Below, one piece after another: positions 15,696 to 24,640 of a stretch of 64,000 bases of DNA. The stretch comes from Halorubrum depositum (lineage in GTDB: Archaea > Halobacteriota > Halobacteria > Halobacteriales > Haloferacaceae), in NCBI RefSeq assembly GCF_007671725.1, contig NZ_VCNM01000002.1, positions 1,240,001-1,304,000 of the forward strand. The letters are read 5' to 3'. The notes below the pieces were generated by a model. That model had not been told where the DNA came from. It ran no database searches and was given only the letters and a program-made list of their open reading frames with translations. Each line of letters begins with the position of its first letter. The stretch's first letter is position 1. The translations under genes and the position numbers were made by a program.

Positions 15696-16736
15696 CTACG
15701 GCTTTACGAGCACTTTGATCGCCTCGCGCTCGTCCATCATCCGGTACCCTTCGGCGACCTCGTCGAGACCGATCGTCTCGGTGAACACCGGCGCGAGGTC
15801 GAGGGTGCCCTGCAGCACGTCGGCCATCAGCTCCTCGGCGTACGCGCGGACGGGGGCGACGCCGCCGGCGAGGGTGACGTTGTCGCCGAACATGCCGAAC
15901 ACGTCGAGTCCCTCGTCGTCGACGCCGTAGGGGACGCCGACGTAGCCGACCGTGCCGCCGGGCCGGACCGCGTCGATCGCGGTGTTCATCGCGCTCGCGG
16001 CGCCGACGCACTCCATCACGTGGTTCGGCCCGCCGTGCGTGAGCTCGCGGATCCGCTCGACGGCGGCCTCACCGCGCGCTGACACCGTCTCCGTGGCGCC
16101 GAACTCCGCGGCGAGCTCCAGCCGATCCTCGTGGTGGCCCACCGCGATGATCCGCTCGGCACCGAGCCGACGCGCCGCGAGCACGCCGCAGAGACCGACA
16201 GCGCCGTCGCCGATGACAGCTACCGTCGATCCGGCCTCGACGCCCGCGCTGACGGCCGCGTGGTGGCCCGTGCCCATCACGTCGGTCAGGGGAAGCAGCG
16301 ACCGGAGCGTGTCCTCGTCGTCGGCGTACCGGTCCGGGACGCGCACGAGCGTCCCGTCGGCGTGGGTCGACCGGACGTACTCGCCCTGTCCGCCGCCGTT
16401 GTCGCCGCCCCACGAGTCGCCGTTCGCACAGGAGGTGTGGAGCCCCTTCCGGCAGAATTCGCACTCGCCGCAGGAGATCGCGAACGGCGCGAGCACGCGG
16501 TCGCCCGGCGCGACCGAGGTGACCGCCTCGCCCGTCTCCTCGACGATCCCCATCGGCTCGTGACCGACCGGCGAACCGGGGTCGCGGTCGCTGTCGCCGC
16601 GGTAGAACCAGAGGTCGGAGCCGCAGACCGCGGTGTGGGTCACGCGGACGATAGCGTCGGTTGGGGCCTCGATCTCGGGCCGGGCTCGCTCCTCGACGTC
16701 GATCTCGCCGGGGCCGTTGAAAATGGCGGCGCGCAT
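15696..16736 (-). CDS. Zinc-dependent alcohol dehydrogenase (MDR family)
   Basis: 346 residues, full-length medium-chain dehydrogenase. Catalytic zinc ligands: C38 in HTAVCGSDLW, H/E in GHEPMGIVEE. Structural zinc site: CGECEFCRKGLHTSC (four Cys). Rossmann loop: VAVIGDGAVGLCGVLAARRLG, followed by an acidic/basic switch (AVGHHEDRLELA) in place of the usual Asp at the end of strand 2, which suggests NADP(H) preference. It resembles the glutathione-independent formaldehyde/threonine dehydrogenase-like group that is common in haloarchaea; substrate unknown. Divergent from the pilB-like gene, separated by 213 bases. Confidence 0.85.
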   Translation of the reverse strand: MRAAIFNGPGEIDVEERARPEIEAPTDAIVRVTHTAVCGSDLWFYRGDSDRDPGSPVGHEPMGIVEETGEAVTSVAPGDRVLAPFAISCGECEFCRKGLHTSCANGDSWGGDNGGGQGEYVRSTHADGTLVRVPDRYADDEDTLRSLLPLTDVMGTGHHAAVSAGVEAGSTVAVIGDGAVGLCGVLAARRLGAERIIAVGHHEDRLELAAEFGATETVSARGEAAVERIRELTHGGPNHVMECVGAASAMNTAIDAVRPGGTVGYVGVPYGVDDEGLDVFGMFGDNVTLAGGVAPVRAYAEELMADVLQGTLDLAPVFTETIGLDEVAEGYRMMDEREAIKVLVKP

Positions 16737-16847
16737 GAGTACGGGTCCGGCGGGCGACGACTAAAGGGCGGCGACGGCACGCCCTCAGAGCCGGCTCGCG
16801 AACGTTTCCGTCCGCTGAAATACCAGAACTCCGACAGAAAACGAACC

Positions 16848-16855
16848 CTTAACAC
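16848..16855 (+). promoter_or_regulatory. TATA-like box upstream of the pilus ATPase operon
   Basis: CTTAACAC-type element in a locally AT-richer stretch (GAAAACGAACCCTTAACACG). Predicted transcription start near 16878, just before the mini-ORF at 16888. Confidence 0.4.
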
Positions 16856-16887
16856 GGGGCGACGGTCAGGCGGGAACGAACCGAAGG

Positions 16888-16953
16888 ATGACGCAGGGAA
16901 GCGAAATCGACGCCGCGGCGGATCGACCGACGAAACGGAGCGCCGAACCGTGA
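16888..16953 (+). CDS. Possible 21-residue leader ORF overlapping the pilus ATPase start
   Basis: ATG frame encoding MTQGSEIDAAADRPTKRSAEP (given here in parts: MTQGSEIDAA, DRPTKRSAEP) whose TGA stop overlaps the GTG start of the ATPase as GTGA. It begins about 10 bases after the predicted transcription start, so ribosomes would meet it first; the weak GTG of the ATPase could depend on it by termination-reinitiation. It may equally be chance, because open frames are easy in this GC-rich DNA. Confidence 0.3.
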   Translation: MTQGSEIDAAADRPTKRSAEP

Positions 16954-19316
16954 GCGACGGCCCGACGCTCCGCATCGTCGACGAGCCGGACGACGACCCC
17001 GGCGGTGCGGTGCCCGCCCCGGTCCCGCCGGACGATCCCGAGGCGTGGTACGCGTCCGACGTCCGCGCGCAGTACGAGGCCGCGCCGGGCGTCGTCGCCA
17101 CGGTCCGCGAGCGCGACGGCGGCCGGTTCGGGTACGACGTGCGCGAGCCGCCGCTTTCGCCCGCCGACGAGGCGGCGTTAGCGCGCGTCCGCGACCACTT
17201 CTCCGCGGTCCGGCACCGCCGCCCGCTCACCCGGGTCGGGGTCGTCGAGCGGGCCGAGACGGGGTTCGAGCCGAAGTACGACCGCGCGCTTGACCGCCTG
17301 CTCGACGCGAGCGCCGCCGCGCGCCGCCGGATCGACTACCACGCGCTGCGGGACCTCCGCCTGCTCGGCGACGTGACGCCGCTGGCCTTAGACGACCGGA
17401 TCGAGGTTGCCGACGTGGGCGACGAGCGGGAACTCGTCGTCCACACCGAGACGTTCGCGCCCTTAGAAACCGGAATCGACGCCGGCGCCGACTACGTCGA
17501 ACGGGTCGCCGCCGAGCGGCTCGCGAGGTACGCGGTCGGCTTCGCCGGCCTCTCGGTCGACGTTGTCGTCTACCGCGAGCGGCTGCTCGGCTCCGACGCG
17601 TTCGAGACGAAGTACGCCGTCCTCGAACCGGACCTCCTCCCCGGCGACGAGGCGCTGATCGAGGAGTGCAAAGAGCGCATCTGGGAGACGGCCGTCGACG
17701 GCGCCGTCGACGACCGCGAGGCGTTCGTCGCCGAGCACGCCCGGCGGTTCCTCTCGCGGCGGCTCACCGCGCGCAACACCCGAGCGTGGCTCGACGCGGC
17801 CGCCCACCGCGCCCGATCGGCGCTGGCCGAGCGCGGGCTCGCCGTGCCGCCGGTCGACTCCCGGTACGCCCGCGACCGCCTCGACGACCTGGCGTACTAC
17901 GTGCTCCGCGACTTCGTCGGCGAGGGGATCCTCACGGTGCCGATCCGGGACCCGAACCTGGAGGACGTCGAGGCCAACCGCGTCGGCGAGCGCGTGAAGG
18001 TCGTCCCGCGCGCCTCGGTCCTCCGGGGGCCGGACGGCAAGGACGACGGTCCCGTGGGGAGCGAACCCGATCGCGACGGCCCGACCCCCGACGCCGGTGC
18101 GCGGGTCCCAACCAACCTCGCGTTCGAGGACGAGACGACGTTCGTCAACGTCGTCACGGGACTGGCGGCGCGGGACGGCACCGAGCTCAACGCGTCCACC
18201 CCGTCGGCGAAGGTGAACCTCGACGTCGACGGGGTCGACGAGACGGTCCGGTGCGCGGTGGCGCTGCCCGTCATCTCCGCCGACGGGCCCCACGTCTCGA
18301 TCCGGAAACAGAGCGCGGACGCCCTAACTCCCGTCGATCTGGTCGATCGGGGAACCCTCTCGACCGAGCTCGTCACGCTGCTGTGGCTGCTGTACGAGCA
18401 CCGCGGCGTCGTCCTCTTCGCGGGGCCGACCGGCGTGGGGAAGACGACGCTCCTCAACGCGCACACTCCCTTCATCCCCTTCGACGACCGCCCGGTATCG
18501 ATCGACGAGGGGTCACGCGAGGTCCGGCTTCCGCACGAGACCGGGGTGTCGCTCACGACCCGCGAGCACGAGGAGCCGTACAAGGCGGTGAGCATGTCGG
18601 AGCTGATGACCGAAGCGAATTACCTCAACCCCGACGTCGAGGTGATCGCCGAGATCAACACGCCCGCGAGCTTCGAGACGTTCGCGGAGACGCTCAACAC
18701 CGGCCACGGCGTGATCGGAACCACCCACGCCGAGGACGTCGAGGCGCTGGTGAACCGCGTGGTCGAGCGGGGGCTCCCGCCGTACCTGCTCCGCGAGATC
18801 GACCTCGTCGTCTTCCCGCGGCAGGTCGGCGGCGAGCGGTACGTCTCGCGGGCGGTCGAACCCCTCTCCGCCGAGGAGTACGAGGCGCTCGACTCGGAGG
18901 CGAAGCGGAGCCCGACCGGGAACCCGAAAGGCGGCGGCGCCGGCATCGTCGACAAGGGCGGGGAGGCGGTGCACTACAACACGCTCGCGTGGCGCGACGC
19001 CGACGGCGAGTTCCGGTTCCCGGGCGCGCCCGAGGCCGACGCGGCGGCCGCGCCGGGCGACGGGCCGCGCCTCCGGGCGTTCGACCTGATCGCGGACCGG
19101 ACCGACCGCGAGGTCGACGCCGTGCGGTCGGAGTTCCTCGCCAAGCACCGGTACGTCGAGTACCTCGTCCGGGAGGGGGTCGACGACGTCGACGCGTTGT
19201 TCGAGTTCCTCGCGGACCTCCGGACCGACGAGGCCGCGACCGTCGAGCGCGCGGCGCGGACGATGGACCGGTCTGCCGACGAGACCGATAGAACGGACGG
19301 GCGAGGGCGACCGTGA
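16950..19316 (+). CDS. Type IV pilus assembly ATPase (PilB/TadA, type II/IV secretion ATPase)
   Basis: 788 residues. The N-terminal ~450 residues are an archaeal-specific region (YASDVRAQYEAAPGVVATV, CKERIW, DDLAYYVLRDFVGEGILTVP). The ATPase core shows a Walker A loop GPTGVGKTT near residue 490, an Asp box (VSIDEGSREVRLP), Walker B-type segment (DVEVIAEINTPASFETFAE) and His box TGHGVIGTTHAED. This powers extension of archaeal pili from the cytoplasmic side. Start: the frame is open far upstream, but the only start codon between the promoter and the domain is the GTG at 16950. It overlaps the next gene by 4 bases. No pilin or prepilin peptidase gene is nearby. Confidence 0.88.
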   Translation: MSDGPTLRIVDEPDDDPGGAVPAPVPPDDPEAWYASDVRAQYEAAPGVVATVRERDGGRFGYDVREPPLSPADEAALARVRDHFSAVRHRRPLTRVGVVERAETGFEPKYDRALDRLLDASAAARRRIDYHALRDLRLLGDVTPLALDDRIEVADVGDERELVVHTETFAPLETGIDAGADYVERVAAERLARYAVGFAGLSVDVVVYRERLLGSDAFETKYAVLEPDLLPGDEALIEECKERIWETAVDGAVDDREAFVAEHARRFLSRRLTARNTRAWLDAAAHRARSALAERGLAVPPVDSRYARDRLDDLAYYVLRDFVGEGILTVPIRDPNLEDVEANRVGERVKVVPRASVLRGPDGKDDGPVGSEPDRDGPTPDAGARVPTNLAFEDETTFVNVVTGLAARDGTELNASTPSAKVNLDVDGVDETVRCAVALPVISADGPHVSIRKQSADALTPVDLVDRGTLSTELVTLLWLLYEHRGVVLFAGPTGVGKTTLLNAHTPFIPFDDRPVSIDEGSREVRLPHETGVSLTTREHEEPYKAVSMSELMTEANYLNPDVEVIAEINTPASFETFAETLNTGHGVIGTTHAEDVEALVNRVVERGLPPYLLREIDLVVFPRQVGGERYVSRAVEPLSAEEYEALDSEAKRSPTGNPKGGGAGIVDKGGEAVHYNTLAWRDADGEFRFPGAPEADAAAAPGDGPRLRAFDLIADRTDREVDAVRSEFLAKHRYVEYLVREGVDDVDALFEFLADLRTDEAATVERAARTMDRSADETDRTDGRGRP

Positions 19317-21301
19317 GCCGGGAGCCGACGACCGACGGCGACGGCGGGCACGGCGGGCTCGGGCGAGCCGTCGACGCCGCCGAGACCGACGGGTTCCTCC
19401 GGAGCGGTCGAACGGCGGTGATCGACCGGGCCCTCTACGCGCTGTTCGCCCGACACGCGAGCGACCGTCGGCACGACGCCGACCGGAAGCGGTACCGCGG
19501 GACGGCGCTCGACACGGGGTTCGAGACGTATCTGGCGAGGGTGTACGCGCTCTCGTGGGTCGCGGCGCTGGCCGTCGCCGGACCGACCCTCCTCGTGGCG
19601 ACGGGGGCGGCGCCGGAGCTGCTCGCGGCCGTCGAGGCGCGGGTCGGGGGCGCGGCGTCTGTCGCGTCGCCGTCGCCCGAAGCGGCCGCCGTCGCGCTCG
19701 CCGCGCTGGCCGGGGTCCTCGCGAAGCGGGCGACGGTGCGGCTCGGCGGGCTCCACCTCCGGTGGCTCACGGCGACGCGCCGGACGGACATCGAGCGGAC
19801 GCTCCCGGCGGCGGTCCGGTACCTCGAGCTGCTCGCGTCCGGGAGCGACGGCCCCCGCGAGATGGTCGCGAAGACCGCCGCGAGCGACGCGTACGGCGGG
19901 ACGGCGACCTCGCTGCGGAAGGCGCTCAACGCGGCGCGGCTCGCCGGGAGCCTCGACGAGGGGCTCCGGCGGGTCGCCCGCGACACGCCCTCGCGGGAGC
20001 TGCTCGCGCCGTTCCTCCTGAAATTCCGCAAGCACGCGGCGACCGGCGACGCCGCGCTTGCGGAGTACCTCCGGACGGAGAGCCGGATGCTCGCGCATCG
20101 ACAGGACCGCGCCCGCAAGCGCGCCCGGCGCTTCCTGGAGCTGCTCACGGAGCTGTTCGTCGCCGTGCTGGTGTTGCCGGCGCTGCTCGTCATCGCGGCG
20201 ACCGCGCTCACCGTCGTCGTCCCCGAGCTGCTCCCGCCGGTCGACACGCCGGTCGGGGTGGTGCCGACGCGGGCGGTCGTGCTCTACGGCGCCGTCGTCT
20301 TCCTCGTCGCCATCGGTCTCGCCGGCGCGGTCGCCGTCGGGACGCTCCGGCCGCCGAACCAGCGCGCGAGCTACGACCTGCCGGGATCTCCCCGCGCGAT
20401 CGCCGCCTCCGTCGGGCGCAACCCGGCGAGCGCAGCGCTGGTCTGCGCGCCGCCGGCCGCCCTGCTCGCGGTCGGCCTCGCGGTCGCGGGGTACACCCTT
20501 GTCAACGTGGTGCTGCTCTCGTACGCGTCGTTCGCGGTGCCCGTTGGGAGCGTCGCGGTCAGGCGAACCCGGATCGACGACGCGAAGGACCGCGAGCTGG
20601 CGGACTTCGTCCACGCCGTCTCCGGCCACGTCGCGCACGGGCGCCCGCTCCCGGACGCGGTCGCGGCCGTGGCCCGGGACGTCGACCTCGGGGTGCTCGA
20701 CGACGACGTGGCCGACCTCGCGTTCGCGCTGGGGTCGACGACGGCGACCGGCGGGTCGGCGGCGGAGGCCGGCGCCAACGGGAGAGCCGGCGAGGACCGC
20801 GGGGCCGCCGACGTGCGCGCGGCCGCCATCGGCCGGTTCGTCGACCGCGTGGGAACTCCCTTGGCGGAGGGGACGCTCGGGCTCGTCACCGGCGCCCTGA
20901 ACGCCGGCAGCGACGCCGACGCCGTCTTCGAAACGCTCCGGATCGAGGTGGGGCAGCTGTACAGCGAGCAGCGGGCGCTCCGCTCGTCGATGCACCCGTA
21001 CGTCGCGGTCGGCTGGGCGGCGGCCGCGCTGGTCGCTGGCGTCGTCGCCGTCGTCAACACGCAGGTGATCGACGCGGCTCGGCTCGCCGACCTCGCGGCC
21101 GCCACCGACCTGGTGACGGAACCGGAGACGGTCCACCCCGACTTGGAGCGTTTCCGGCTGTACGTCGTCACGCAGGCGACGATGCTCGCGTCGGGATGGT
21201 TCGCCGGCACCGCCTCCCGCGGGCGCTACGAGGCGCTGCTCCACTCCGGTCTCCTCGTCGCGATCTGTTACGGCGTGTTCACGGTCGGCGGACTGCTGTA
21301 G
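19313..21301 (+). CDS. Type IV pilus membrane platform protein (TadC/PilC, T2SSF)
   Basis: 662 residues from a GTG that overlaps the ATPase stop (GTGA). Two T2SSF modules: the first around residues 155-265 (RYLELLASGSDGPREMVAKT, GSLDEGLRRVARDTPSREL) and the second around 430-565 (ADFVHAVSGHVAHGRPLPDA). Helices lie near residues 80-100, 120-140, 280-305, 320-345, 380-430, 560-585 and at the C-terminus (LLHSGLLVAICYGVFTVGGL). An acidic Gly-rich insertion (TATGGSAAEAGANGRAGEDR) interrupts the second module. It is the inner-membrane platform partner of the ATPase. Together they resemble PilB-PilC pairs of haloarchaeal adhesion pili. Confidence 0.87.
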   Translation: MSREPTTDGDGGHGGLGRAVDAAETDGFLRSGRTAVIDRALYALFARHASDRRHDADRKRYRGTALDTGFETYLARVYALSWVAALAVAGPTLLVATGAAPELLAAVEARVGGAASVASPSPEAAAVALAALAGVLAKRATVRLGGLHLRWLTATRRTDIERTLPAAVRYLELLASGSDGPREMVAKTAASDAYGGTATSLRKALNAARLAGSLDEGLRRVARDTPSRELLAPFLLKFRKHAATGDAALAEYLRTESRMLAHRQDRARKRARRFLELLTELFVAVLVLPALLVIAATALTVVVPELLPPVDTPVGVVPTRAVVLYGAVVFLVAIGLAGAVAVGTLRPPNQRASYDLPGSPRAIAASVGRNPASAALVCAPPAALLAVGLAVAGYTLVNVVLLSYASFAVPVGSVAVRRTRIDDAKDRELADFVHAVSGHVAHGRPLPDAVAAVARDVDLGVLDDDVADLAFALGSTTATGGSAAEAGANGRAGEDRGAADVRAAAIGRFVDRVGTPLAEGTLGLVTGALNAGSDADAVFETLRIEVGQLYSEQRALRSSMHPYVAVGWAAAALVAGVVAVVNTQVIDAARLADLAAATDLVTEPETVHPDLERFRLYVVTQATMLASGWFAGTASRGRYEALLHSGLLVAICYGVFTVGGLL

Positions 21302-21453
21302 GCGGGGTGGCGGGCGGCGAGGGCGGTCGGCTCGGGAGACGGAGCCGAGCCGGGCGTGCGTCACCGGGCGCGTCCGGCCGCTCGGTATCGCTCTATAGGG
21401 CTCCGTACCGGTCCGAAGCAACGACTAAACCGATCCCCTCCGCACAAGGAGTC

Positions 21454-21909
21454 GTGTCCCAACACAACGGGCAGCCGGACCGCCGAGTCGCGTTCGTCTG
21501 CGTCCAGAACGCGGGACGGAGCCAGATGGCGGCGGCGTTCGCGGAGCGCGAGCGCGACCGCCGCGAGGCGGGCGATCGGATCGGGATCGTCACCGGCGGG
21601 ACGCGGCCCGCCGACCGCGTCCACGACGTCGTCGTCGAGGCGATGGGCGAGCGAGATATGGACCTCGGTGACCGAACGCCGCGGGAGGTGACCCCGGAAG
21701 AGCTGGGGGCAGTGGACCTGGTCGTCACGATGGGCTGTTCGGCGTCGGACGTCTGCCCGGCGACGTGGAACGGCGAGAACCGCGACTGGGGGCTCGACGA
21801 CCCTCACGAGCGTCCGATCGAGGAGGTCCGCGAGATCCGCGACGAGATCGAGAGGCGGGTCGTCGCGCTGTTCGACGAGCTCCTGTCGGAGACCGCGTCC
21901 GCGGGGTGA
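21454..21909 (+). CDS. Arsenate reductase-like low-molecular-weight phosphatase
   Basis: 151 residues from a GTG. The phosphatase loop CVQNAGRS (C16-X5-R22) is intact, and the two additional cysteines of thioredoxin-linked arsenate reductases are present in VTMGCSASDVCP. The end WGLDDPHERPIEEVREIRDE is also arsenate-reductase-like. So reduction of arsenate to arsenite (then exported) is the likely role, though a protein-tyrosine phosphatase activity is possible. It precedes the coiled-coil gene by 5 bases and lies next to the pst phosphate operon, the usual entry path for arsenate. Start choice follows the GTG directly before the conserved N-terminus; no ATG is available in frame nearby. Confidence 0.8.
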   Translation: MSQHNGQPDRRVAFVCVQNAGRSQMAAAFAERERDRREAGDRIGIVTGGTRPADRVHDVVVEAMGERDMDLGDRTPREVTPEELGAVDLVVTMGCSASDVCPATWNGENRDWGLDDPHERPIEEVREIRDEIERRVVALFDELLSETASAG

Positions 21910-21914
21910 GACCG

Positions 21915-22892
21915 ATGCGAGAGGAGTCGGCCGGCGACGATTCGACGGATCTCGACGGAGTGTCGGTCGAACGGGCGGCAGACATCGTCGGCGACGAGGA
22001 GGGAGAACCCGGCGAGCTCCGAGAGACGCTCGCGATCGTCGCTTGCGACGGGGTCGTCCGGCGGGCGGCCGTCGACGACGCGGTCGCGGACGCGTCGCTG
22101 GTGGTGACGACGGCCGAGACGCGGGCGGAGCTCGCGGCCGGAAAGCTGGAGGGAGCGCGGGAGGCCGCCGCTCCGGTTTCGGATCTGGAGCTCGTGGCGG
22201 CGCGCGTCGACGACTTCGACGCGCGTCTCGACGCCGTCGAGGACCGAGCGGCCGACCTCGGTCGCGCCGTTCAGGAGGTGCTCGCTATGAAGGAGGACGG
22301 CGATCTCTACGAGATCGCGCGACGGGTCAGGCGGGTCACGAACGCCGCGTCCGAAGTCCAACGCGCCGCTGACGACCTCCAGTTCGAGCTCGACTCGTTC
22401 GAGGAGTGGCTCGCCGACGCCGATCGACGCGTCGAGGAACTCGCCGCCGACGTCGACATGCTCGCGGAGTCGGTGGACGAGCTCGACGGGATCTCCGAGG
22501 CGCTCGCCGGCGAGAACGCCGCCGAAACACCCGCCAGCGACGACGCCGATCCGGGGGGCGAGGCGGCACGGACTTGGGCCGCGGCGGGGGTTCGCCACCG
22601 GGTCGCGTCGTTGATGATCGCGGACCTCCGATCGGAACTGGCGGCGCTTCAGACCTGGGCCGAGCGCGAATGCGGGACGCCGCCGTCGCACGTCGGGGCC
22701 CGGCTCGACGAGGTTCAGGCCAGACACGAGGCAGTCGGAGAACAGCTCACCGAACGTGCCGAACCGGAGTGGACCGCGCGGTTCGGAGATCGGTTGGCCG
22801 CGGTCGAGGAGGCGCTCGGCGCGATGGAGCCGCCGGTCGCGTGGGGTGATGTGGAAGCCGTCGTCGAGGAACGCGGCCCCGCGGTCGAGTAG
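21915..22892 (+). CDS. Coiled-coil protein of unknown function
   Basis: 325 residues, highly acidic, no membrane helix or cofactor motif. A short N-terminal domain (ERAADIVGDEEGEPGELRETL, then VACDGVVRRAAVDDAVADAS) is followed by long heptad-like helices: residues ~85-125 (VAARVDDFDARLDAVEDRAA), ~125-195 (with VLAMKEDGDLYEIARRVRRV) and ~235-315. The layout (tandem antiparallel helices with DLYEIARRV between) recalls the cytoplasmic part of haloarchaeal transducer-like proteins, but there is no recognisable chemoreceptor tip. It starts 5 bases after the arsenate reductase-like gene, so the two are co-transcribed; it converges on the PhoU-like gene 48 bases away. Confidence 0.7.
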   Translation: MREESAGDDSTDLDGVSVERAADIVGDEEGEPGELRETLAIVACDGVVRRAAVDDAVADASLVVTTAETRAELAAGKLEGAREAAAPVSDLELVAARVDDFDARLDAVEDRAADLGRAVQEVLAMKEDGDLYEIARRVRRVTNAASEVQRAADDLQFELDSFEEWLADADRRVEELAADVDMLAESVDELDGISEALAGENAAETPASDDADPGGEAARTWAAAGVRHRVASLMIADLRSELAALQTWAERECGTPPSHVGARLDEVQARHEAVGEQLTERAEPEWTARFGDRLAAVEEALGAMEPPVAWGDVEAVVEERGPAVE

Positions 22893-22940
22893 CAAACGAC
22901 ATCTCCGGCGCGACATCGGCCGTTCGCGCGGTCCGGACCG

Positions 22941-23960
22941 TCAGATATCGAGACACTGGGCCCGGATCGCGGTCGTTGCCGCGGTGTCGGCCATGGAGCG
23001 GCCGCAGTCGGCCGACCGCTGCAGGTGAGCGAGCGCGGTGGACAGCGCGACCGCCGTGGGCACCGACTCCGAAACCGAGCCGTCGTACAGGCGTCGTTCG
23101 ATCGCCTCGATGCTCTCGAGGGCGTCGTCGCACCGCACTCTGGCCCGCCGCGCCATCGTCACGTCGCCGTCGACGACGGCGGTCGCCGCGTCGTCGACGG
23201 CGCACGCGACGCCGTCGGCCGCGGCACGCACGTCCGCGGCCGCATCTTCCGCGAGCGGCTCGGACAGTTTCTCGCCGATATCCGCGATCCGAACGGCCTG
23301 ATCGGCGGCGGTTTGGAGACGGCGGGCGATCGCGTGGTAGGCGAACAGTTCGGGCCGAGAGACGTCCAGCGCGTCGAGCTCGGCGTGCGACACCAGCGAC
23401 CGCGAGAAGTGCCGCGTGACCATCCCCGCGGATCGACGCGCCTCGTCGGCCCGGTCACGGATCCTCGCGTGTGTGTCCGCGGCGTCGACGAACGCCTCGG
23501 TCGCGTCGCGGAGGAGCGAGACGACCACGTACTGGAGCTGTGCGACCGACTGGCGGACGGAGGCGGACGAGGGGTCCAGGAGGTGTCTGACGGTGATTTC
23601 CCCGCCCGACTCACTGAGGACGCTCGTCCCGACCAACCCCCGAACCGCGGACCGGACGGCCTCGCGCTCCGCGTCGGAGAAGGCGACCGACCGACGCAGC
23701 CGTATCGTCTCGAAGCCGACCGCGTGAGCCGTCCGAACCGCGCGCTCGACGGCCTCCGGACCGTCGGTGTCGATATCGATCGTTGCGTCATCCAGACGGT
23801 CGACGTCGGCGTCCGAGGACCGGACGAGGATCGACCCGTCGCGGTGGGTGTACAGCCGCAGCTCCATGCCGACCTCGAAACCGTGACTCGTCGCCCATCC
23901 CTTCGGGATCGAGACGGTGAACGTGCCGCCGCCGACCTCCTGCAACTTTCTGGTCTCCAT
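22941..23960 (-). CDS. PhoU-like phosphate regulator with N-terminal AbrB/SpoVT domain
   Basis: 339 residues. The first ~45 form a swapped-hairpin AbrB/SpoVT DNA-binding-like domain (GGGTFTVSIPKGWATSHGFE, then LRLYTHRDGSILVRS). Residues ~125-335 contain two PhoU three-helix repeats, with the PhoU-typical metal-site patterns partly kept (ADQAVRIADIGEKLSEPLAE; LQRSADCGRSMADTAATTA). Such fusions are common in haloarchaea and are thought to tie phosphate status to transcription. It is the last gene of the pst operon, starting 2 bases after the phoU stop. It could directly bind the pst promoter, which is inference. Confidence 0.85.
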   Translation of the reverse strand: METRKLQEVGGGTFTVSIPKGWATSHGFEVGMELRLYTHRDGSILVRSSDADVDRLDDATIDIDTDGPEAVERAVRTAHAVGFETIRLRRSVAFSDAEREAVRSAVRGLVGTSVLSESGGEITVRHLLDPSSASVRQSVAQLQYVVVSLLRDATEAFVDAADTHARIRDRADEARRSAGMVTRHFSRSLVSHAELDALDVSRPELFAYHAIARRLQTAADQAVRIADIGEKLSEPLAEDAAADVRAAADGVACAVDDAATAVVDGDVTMARRARVRCDDALESIEAIERRLYDGSVSESVPTAVALSTALAHLQRSADCGRSMADTAATTAIRAQCLDI

Positions 23961-23962
23961 GG

Positions 23963-24640
23963 TCAGTAGATCAGCTCGGGGTCGCCGTCGGCCATGTACA
24001 GCGTGCGCCCGGCGACGTTGACGGCGTGATCGCCGACCCGTTCCAGGTCGCGGACCGTGAGCAGCAGCCGCGACACGTCGTCAAGGAGTTGTTCGATCTC
24101 CCAGCGGTCGGGCTCGCCGGCGATCAGCTCGCGCACGACGGCCTCGCTGGCGTTCTGACAGGCCGCGTCGAGCTCGTCGTCGCGGTCGGCGATCGCTCGA
24201 CACGCCTCGGTGTCGGCGTCGACGTAAGCGTCGACGGCCCGTCGGACCTGACTGTAAGCGATCTCGCCGATCTCTCGAATCCGGCCTTCAGCGGTGATCT
24301 CCGAGCTGCCGGCGAGGGCGTACCGGGCGAGGTTCGTCGCGAGGTCACCGATCCGCTCCAGATCGGTGAGGATCTTGAACGACGCGGCGACGAAGCGGAG
24401 GTCCGAGGCGACGGGCTGTTGGAGCGCGATCAGGTCGATGCAGTCGGCTTCGAGCTCGAGGTACCGCTGGTTGATGGGGTCGTCGCCCTCGATCACCTCC
24501 CTAGCCGCCGCGAGATTGTCGTCTTCGAGCGCGTCGAGCGCCCGCAGGAGCTGTCCGAGTACGCTCTTCGCCATCGCCTCGACGTCGGCCCGGAGCTGGT
24601 CCAGCGACTCGCGGTACTCTTCTCGGGGCACGGCGATCAC
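23963..24640 (-). CDS. phoU: Phosphate signalling/uptake regulator PhoU
   Basis: 225 residues, two PhoU domains each with the E/DxxxD metal-binding pattern: [19 protein letters not shown] in the first and [19 protein letters not shown] in the second. PhoU restrains PstSCAB-mediated phosphate uptake. The start is a GTG that overlaps the pstB stop as GTGA, so translation is coupled to the transporter ATPase. The length is the family norm. Confidence 0.92.
   Translation of the reverse strand: MIAVPREEYRESLDQLRADVEAMAKSVLGQLLRALDALEDDNLAAAREVIEGDDPINQRYLELEADCIDLIALQQPVASDLRFVAASFKILTDLERIGDLATNLARYALAGSSEITAEGRIREIGEIAYSQVRRAVDAYVDADTEACRAIADRDDELDAACQNASEAVVRELIAGEPDRWEIEQLLDDVSRLLLTVRDLERVGDHAVNVAGRTLYMADGDPELIY

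Noticed and set aside
16131-16949. Long upstream extension of the pilus ATPase frame
   Set aside because: It runs antisense through the alcohol dehydrogenase gene, has arginine-rich shadow composition and no in-frame ATG after the promoter; the GTG at 16950 is the likely start.
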